From positions 114,248-178,247 of the forward strand of contig NZ_VDGH01000011.1 in the NCBI RefSeq assembly GCF_006861795.1: a stretch of 64,000 bases of DNA. Direction: 5' to 3'. Below, in pieces: positions 59,681-64,000 of this stretch; positions within the stretch are counted from its first letter, which is position 1, and the number at the start of each line of letters is the position of its first letter. Below the pieces are notes generated by a model. That model was not told where the DNA came from, did no database searches, and worked only from the letters and a program-made list of their open reading frames with translations. The position numbers and the translations under genes are program-made. This DNA comes from Psychrobacillus lasiicapitis (GTDB lineage: Bacteria > Bacillota > Bacilli > Bacillales_A > Planococcaceae).

Positions 59681-60364
59681 CTAACGCTTAACAGCTTGTA
59701 CTGTTTTTAAAGCTTCTGATAGGTTTTCATATACTTGATTGCCTACTATTATAGTATCAGCATATGTAGCCATTTCACTTGCTTCTTTTGCTGTTTTAAT
59801 GCCGCCTCCGTAGAATAGTTTTGTATTTTGAAGACCTTCTTTTACCTTTTTTACGACCTCTACATCACCGTACATACCACTGTATTCCATATAAAAAATA
59901 GGGAATTTAAACAAATGCTCGACCATTTGTGCATATGCGATAATATCTTCATCTGTTTCTGGTTGTTTAGCATTCGTTAACTTAGCTGCTTTACAATCTG
60001 GATTTAATATACAATATCCTTCTGGAATAATTTCATCCCAGTTCATCACTTCTCCAAATTCTTTTGTTGCCTCGTGGTGTAAATCCTTCACCCATTTTGT
60101 CTCTTGGCTATTCAATACACTTGGAATAAAATAAAAGTCAAAGCCAGGAGTAATCGATTCTATTGTCGATACTTCTAGTGCGACAGGTACAGCATATCTT
60201 CTAATACGCATTAACAAATCAATTACATTATCCAATGTTATTCCGTCCGAACCCCCAATGATAACAGCATCGGTTCCAGATTCACAAACCTTTTCTAAGG
60301 CTTCCGCCTCTATTTCCTTTGCGGGATCCAATTTAAATATATGGCGCCATTCTTTATAATCCAT
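59681..60364 (-). CDS. pcrB: Heptaprenylglyceryl phosphate synthase PcrB
   Basis: A 227-residue TIM-barrel prenyltransferase of the GGGPS/PcrB family that joins a C35 prenyl chain to glycerol-1-phosphate. Visible are the N-terminal WRHIFKLDPAKE, DAVIIGGSDGIT, the YMEYSGMYG phosphate-side loop and YGGGIKTAKEA with DTIIVGNQVYE. It is first of the pcrB-pcrA-ligA run. It needs heptaprenyl diphosphate, normally from HepS/HepT, so the fused prenyl synthase at 13925-16282 is an unlikely but not excluded supplier. Confidence 0.93.
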   Translation of the reverse strand: MDYKEWRHIFKLDPAKEIEAEALEKVCESGTDAVIIGGSDGITLDNVIDLLMRIRRYAVPVALEVSTIESITPGFDFYFIPSVLNSQETKWVKDLHHEATKEFGEVMNWDEIIPEGYCILNPDCKAAKLTNAKQPETDEDIIAYAQMVEHLFKFPIFYMEYSGMYGDVEVVKKVKEGLQNTKLFYGGGIKTAKEASEMATYADTIIVGNQVYENLSEALKTVQAVKR

Positions 60365-60413
60365 TTCTTCACCTACATTAAGTTAGTTAAGCACTCTTCA
60401 TTATAACAAAAAA

Positions 60414-60437
60414 ACTGAACAGAGGCTTCTGTTCAGT
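60414..60437 (-). terminator. Terminator after yerC
   Basis: ACTGAACAGA (60414-60423) pairs with TCTGTTCAGT (60428-60437), followed by seven T residues on the minus strand. It lies between yerC and pcrB. Confidence 0.85.
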
Positions 60438-60461
60438 AGTGAGCGATAGATAAGTTTAAGA

Positions 60462-60782
60462 TTATTCTTTTGATTGTTGGAGCGACAACTCTTCTGGATA
60501 CAGTCGACCAAGAATTTCATCATAGTAATCATTGCCGTAATCATATGCCCGTCTTACACGTGAAATGGTTGCTGTACTTGCACCGGTTTCTTTTTTAATC
60601 GTTTCATATGTCTTTTTCAAACGAAGTAAATGCGCAACCTCGAAACGCTGGGCAAGTGATTGAATTTCACTTATTGTACATAAATCATCAAAAAACTTAT
60701 AACATTCTTCTATATTATTTAGCTCTAGTACAGCTTTAAACAATTGATCCGTTTGATGTCCTTTTATTTTTTCAATTTGCAT
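60462..60782 (-). CDS. yerC: YerC/YecD family TrpR-like protein
   Basis: A 106-residue helical protein of the TrpR/YerC superfamily with a helix-turn-helix (SLAQRFEVAHLLRLKKTYETIKKETGASTATISRV region, about 40-75). Position and sequence match B. subtilis yerC. It is a DNA-binding-type protein whose regulon is not established. It lies between yerB and pcrB, with a terminator behind it. Confidence 0.9.
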   Translation of the reverse strand: MQIEKIKGHQTDQLFKAVLELNNIEECYKFFDDLCTISEIQSLAQRFEVAHLLRLKKTYETIKKETGASTATISRVRRAYDYGNDYYDEILGRLYPEELSLQQSKE

Positions 60783-60812
60783 ATTGTATCATTCCCTTCT
60801 TCCCGTTTTCCA

Positions 60813-61862
60813 TCAAGGTAAATAGTTTACCATATTTTCTAAACCAGGCTTGGTCGGCACAAAACTAACCCAGGATTTTCCTGGTACTAATTTAGCTGGA
60901 ACACCATTTTCCATCGGTATTAGTATTCCGTCTACGTTTTCCCATTCAATCACTTTCATCGTTCCTGCTTGAAAAAGATACGCTCTTCCTCCAGCATTCA
61001 ATGTTAACTGCCTGCGCCCAGCATTATCAATTGTCTTATGCGGTATTTCCATAAATATTATATTGGCAAGCTCTACAGGTTTTTCCGTTTCCTTATCGAT
61101 TGTTATAACTCCGCCAGTTTTTCGTTCATATAAACCACTTTCCGGTATATATGTATATTGATTTTCAAAACTTGCTCCTGTTCCATACTGAATACTTATT
61201 TTAGACACGGGATCTCCAATTTTTGCACCTTCTATCGAATCATAAAAGGAGAATGTAGGTATTTTGTGAATCTCCATCGAAGCCCCTACTTTTTCTGCAC
61301 CTGTGAAAATGTTCTCTTTCGAAATATACGAATTATGTGGCGCCTTACGTTCCTTTGAACGCTTAAAAAGTATACCATCATATTGCATACCATTAATATT
61401 ATCTACAACTCTCGCATTTAACATTTTCTGCGCATCCGGGCTATAACCATGTGCAATGTAAAAAGCATCTAATCCTTTTGCAACTTCTACGAAATAATCA
61501 CGAGCACTTCTAACAGGTCCTACTATATCAGGAATTTCACTTTGATAAAGCGCTAGAAATCTCGTCACATTTCCTTCAGCTAACATTTCATAAACAATAT
61601 CCGCCTGTGCAATCCCTGACTGAGGCCTTGCAAGCGGATGATTATTCATCGTAACAATAATTGGTCTTTGTGTTTGTTCTTCTTCTGAACGAATACCTGT
61701 AAAAGGTGCAACATAAGGGAGAACAATAGGTTCTTCTACTACTTCTTCTACTATATCCTCCACAATCTCTTCTACTGGTTGTACTTCTGCTGCTTTTTCC
61801 TCATTGGAACAGGCAACGAGAAATAAACCGAGTAAACTTATTATCCCCCATTTTTTAAACAA
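60813..61862 (-). CDS. yerB: DUF3048 lipoprotein YerB
   Basis: A 349-residue exported lipoprotein with a signal peptide and lipobox FLVAC (Cys 18), an acidic linker and two DUF3048 domains (about 50-190 and 215-340) with PLARPQSGIAQADIVYEMLAEG. The function is unknown. It follows yerA by 11 nt, as in B. subtilis, and precedes yerC by 30 nt. Confidence 0.9.
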   Translation of the reverse strand: MFKKWGIISLLGLFLVACSNEEKAAEVQPVEEIVEDIVEEVVEEPIVLPYVAPFTGIRSEEEQTQRPIIVTMNNHPLARPQSGIAQADIVYEMLAEGNVTRFLALYQSEIPDIVGPVRSARDYFVEVAKGLDAFYIAHGYSPDAQKMLNARVVDNINGMQYDGILFKRSKERKAPHNSYISKENIFTGAEKVGASMEIHKIPTFSFYDSIEGAKIGDPVSKISIQYGTGASFENQYTYIPESGLYERKTGGVITIDKETEKPVELANIIFMEIPHKTIDNAGRRQLTLNAGGRAYLFQAGTMKVIEWENVDGILIPMENGVPAKLVPGKSWVSFVPTKPGLENMVNYLP

Positions 61863-61873
61863 TGGAAATCCCC

Positions 61874-63604
61874 CTACCTCATGACAGCTGGAAACAATAC
61901 TTGTTTTTTCATCACATCGAAAATCCCTCTTTGCGTAACGCGAACATAAGGTAAGTGCGTCGCTTGTAAGAATAATAAAGTGTAAATGGCATCCCCATGC
62001 TTAAATCCTCTAGCTGTCAATTCTCTCTTTAATAGTAATTCCTCTTCTATTAATACTTCCATCGGTTTATCGGATAGGATTCCACCTATAGGAAGTTTGA
62101 GTGTGCAAACAACTTCCTCATTTTCAACGATGACTATACCACCGTTCATTTTCTTCATTTCATTGAAAGCCTGAAGCATGCTCTTTTTATTTTTTCCGAT
62201 TAAAATAATATCCCCTGTACTAGAGTAAGAAGAAGCAAAACCTTTTAATGTCGTTGCAAATCCTTTAATAAGTGTAGAGACTTTCCATTTACCATTACGA
62301 TCTACTAACAACAAGAAACTTTCATCATGATCAGTTGAAAGCTCGTTATCCGTCGTATCAACCGAAACAGAATAAGGCTTTGTAATAACGTCGTTCACCA
62401 TTTCAATCCCAAAAGGCATCGAAAATTGGAAATCATCATCGGACATGTCAAAAGCCAAATCTAAATCAGGTATTTCTGACCAATCAGTTGCTGCCAATGA
62501 GTGTACTCTTTCCCCGTCACGTTTTAACCAAACCCCTTTAGATAACACAGTTGTCGGAACAGGATTTAACTCATCATCAAGGAAATTGAGCGTAGCAAAT
62601 CTTCCAGCTGCTATAACTCCATGTAGATTAGATAAATTATAATATTTGGCTACGTTGAAGGAAGCCATCAAATAAGCATCTATTGGATTAACCCCTGCTT
62701 CTAAGGCAACCTGAATACATTTATCCATCACACCATCTAAATGGAATGAAGGGGTAGCTCCATCAGTCGTCATCATAAGGTGATCAAAAATTTGCAAATC
62801 CTTCTCCAATATCCCTTTTAATAAAATCGGCAAGTCAGGACGAATCGACGAATGACGAAGCGTTACCGCATAGCCATGCAAGATTCTTCTTTCTACTTCT
62901 TCAATAGTCATCGCTTCATGGTCTCCATCAGCTCCAAGTAAACGCATACGCGCTAACGTACGTTCAGAAGCACCAGGGAAATGTCCTTCAATTTTCATCC
63001 CGTTCGTTTTTGCTTGTTGCATCCAATACAGCATTTGATCATCACCGGAAAGGAGTCTTGGCCAGCCTGTTAGCTCTCCGCCCATAATAACATCTGGACG
63101 CGCAATCCATTCTCCAACCGTTTTAGATGTAAATAATTCTTCCTCATTTTCAAGCTCTGTCTGTGAATCAAAGCGGGCCCACCAATAATAAGAAAAAGGC
63201 AGCTTACTTAGCTCATCCATTATTGAAAACGCTTTCTTATTTTCAAGCATCAAAAACATTACTAAATTATCTGCTATAAATGTCGTCGTTCCTAATTGAG
63301 CTGCATAATCAGCAAATGTTTGTGGGTTATATAGTTGGAATGGATGTACATGGGGTTCCATATAGCCTGGTACAATCTTTTGACCAGTAGCATCATATAC
63401 TTCAGTGTTCGCAGAAACTAGTGGCATTTCCGAGCCGGTATACACAATCCGATCTTTTACAATCCAAATATTTCCGTTCATCCATTTCTTTAAATGGCTG
63501 TGTAAATAAGTTGCATTTGTAATAAGGATATCTGGTGCTTGTTTTCCGTTTACAACTTCTATTTGTTTTCTAATTTCTTCTATTTTCCAAATCGGATATT
63601 GCAT
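61874..63604 (-). CDS. yerA: Putative adenine deaminase YerA
   Basis: A 576-residue amidohydrolase of the adenine deaminase family. The metal site opens with PGYMEPHVHPFQLYNPQTFADY; EGHFPGAS and the GADGDHEAMT segment follow. The C-terminal AdeC-type domain (about 420-570) is complete. B. subtilis has the main AdeC plus this YerA paralogue, whose substrate is not firmly established. ATG 63604 has AAAGGAG 10 nt upstream; ATGs 3 codons earlier (63613) and beyond have poor spacing. The upstream gap holds the fourth interspersed repeat copy. Confidence 0.88.
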   Translation of the reverse strand: MQYPIWKIEEIRKQIEVVNGKQAPDILITNATYLHSHLKKWMNGNIWIVKDRIVYTGSEMPLVSANTEVYDATGQKIVPGYMEPHVHPFQLYNPQTFADYAAQLGTTTFIADNLVMFLMLENKKAFSIMDELSKLPFSYYWWARFDSQTELENEEELFTSKTVGEWIARPDVIMGGELTGWPRLLSGDDQMLYWMQQAKTNGMKIEGHFPGASERTLARMRLLGADGDHEAMTIEEVERRILHGYAVTLRHSSIRPDLPILLKGILEKDLQIFDHLMMTTDGATPSFHLDGVMDKCIQVALEAGVNPIDAYLMASFNVAKYYNLSNLHGVIAAGRFATLNFLDDELNPVPTTVLSKGVWLKRDGERVHSLAATDWSEIPDLDLAFDMSDDDFQFSMPFGIEMVNDVITKPYSVSVDTTDNELSTDHDESFLLLVDRNGKWKVSTLIKGFATTLKGFASSYSSTGDIILIGKNKKSMLQAFNEMKKMNGGIVIVENEEVVCTLKLPIGGILSDKPMEVLIEEELLLKRELTARGFKHGDAIYTLLFLQATHLPYVRVTQRGIFDVMKKQVLFPAVMR

Positions 63605-63796
63605 TGCATCCATTCTCCTTTCTATAAGACTACTCATAGAAATAATAGTAGCATAGTACTTTAGTAAAGCAAAGTGTTGAATTATTATTTTTTGTAAATT
63701 TTTTTCTAAAATATACCTAGTATGAAATGTTAATAATTGTATGGACTGTCACCTTCCCAATTTAGCACTGAAACGATAAAAAGGAATAACACACAG

Positions 63797-64000
63797 AATA
63801 GGGAAACTGCGCGGTAGGGAGTTGAATGAAGTGGACGCTTGGATTTCCGCTACAGGGTGGACGCTTTCCGCCAGGTGAGCGATGAGCCATTCGCGCCGCT
63901 TAGGGCGTCGTTGGAATGGTTCATTTTGCTCTGACAGAGGAACAAAGGCTAAGAACGCCACATCGTGTGGCAACGCCTTTGAAACCAACATCCTGTTGGC
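63797..64000 (+). repeat. Composite palindromic interspersed repeat, copy 4 (cut by the window end)
   Basis: It starts at ATAGGGAAACTGCG and contains the left core (GGTGGACGCTTTCCGCCAGG, a hairpin, GGCGTCGTTGGAATGG). Then comes the same hairpin cassette as copy 2 (63941-64000, AACAAAGGC...CCTGTTGGC). The rest lies outside the window. Even the bases before the terminal repeat (GGAATAACACACA) resemble those before copy 2 (GAATAACGCACA), so the true end may lie up to 15 bp further out. Confidence 0.75.

Noticed and set aside
63749..63991. 80-codon ORF at the right window end
   Set aside because: Antisense through repeat copy 4; no SD or protein-like character.

Overview
The window is from a low-GC Gram-positive bacterium. 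Gene order and protein sequences point to the Bacillaceae/Caryophanaceae (the Psychrobacillus-Lysinibacillus-Sporosarcina side of Bacillales): the yerA-yerB-yerC-pcrB-pcrA-ligA-camS-gatCAB-dgkB block is arranged as in Bacillus subtilis, SD sequences are strong (AGGAGG type), and GTG/TTG starts are common. Most genes lie on the minus strand. I see no rRNA, tRNA, CRISPR array, prophage or complete insertion sequence. The species cannot be named from this window.

Layout. 1-6.7 kb: a leucine/branched-acyl-CoA degradation operon (acyl-CoA ligase, two crotonases, biotin carboxylase, biotin carrier, HMG-CoA lyase) like the B. subtilis yng cluster. It has a well-formed sigma-54 promoter and a candidate enhancer site, and lies behind a PAS/AAA+/Fis sigma-54 activator. 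7.4-13 kb: a DUF1456 protein, a YkuD L,D-transpeptidase with an apparent ATT start, and the phosphate-uptake operon pstSCAB-phoU behind a clear Pho box. 13.9-16.3 kb: a large two-domain isoprenoid synthase, the most unusual protein here. 16.4-30 kb: an accessory stretch with LLM oxidoreductase/TetR/SDR, a glycosyltransferase, nrnB, an EamA transporter, two LysR regulators each next to an MFS transporter, a frameshifted thioesterase, and a tandem pair of IS605-like hairpin elements. 30.9-42 kb: marR-MMPL exporter, a Dus enzyme, ytoQ, a lipoteichoic acid synthase, yfiT, exoA and a DHA2 exporter. 42.4-49 kb: rlmCD, relP, a YjjG nucleotidase, YitT, and a cytochrome bd operon (cydA-cydB-cydS) with a second tiny membrane ORF in front. 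49-63.6 kb: dgkB, a thioredoxin-fold protein, gatCAB, camS, ligA, pcrA, pcrB, yerC, yerB and yerA.

Spread through the window are four copies (6.85, 13.1, 30.0 and 63.8 kb; the last cut by the window end) of a long, non-coding, palindromic interspersed repeat. It has terminal inverted repeats (TATAGGGAAACTGCG type), a core hairpin whose arms covary between copies, and two kinds of internal array with a 20-21 bp period. Copies differ by a swapped hairpin cassette. No feature type I know explains this modular structure, and it is the main candidate here for an undescribed element.

Several starts were moved from the longest ORF to the codon that fits the ribosome binding site or promoter: acyl-CoA ligase TTG 5118, MarR TTG 34518, LigA 57369, PcrA 59620, GatC 54122, PstA 11043, NrnB 22457, YkuD ATT 8127.
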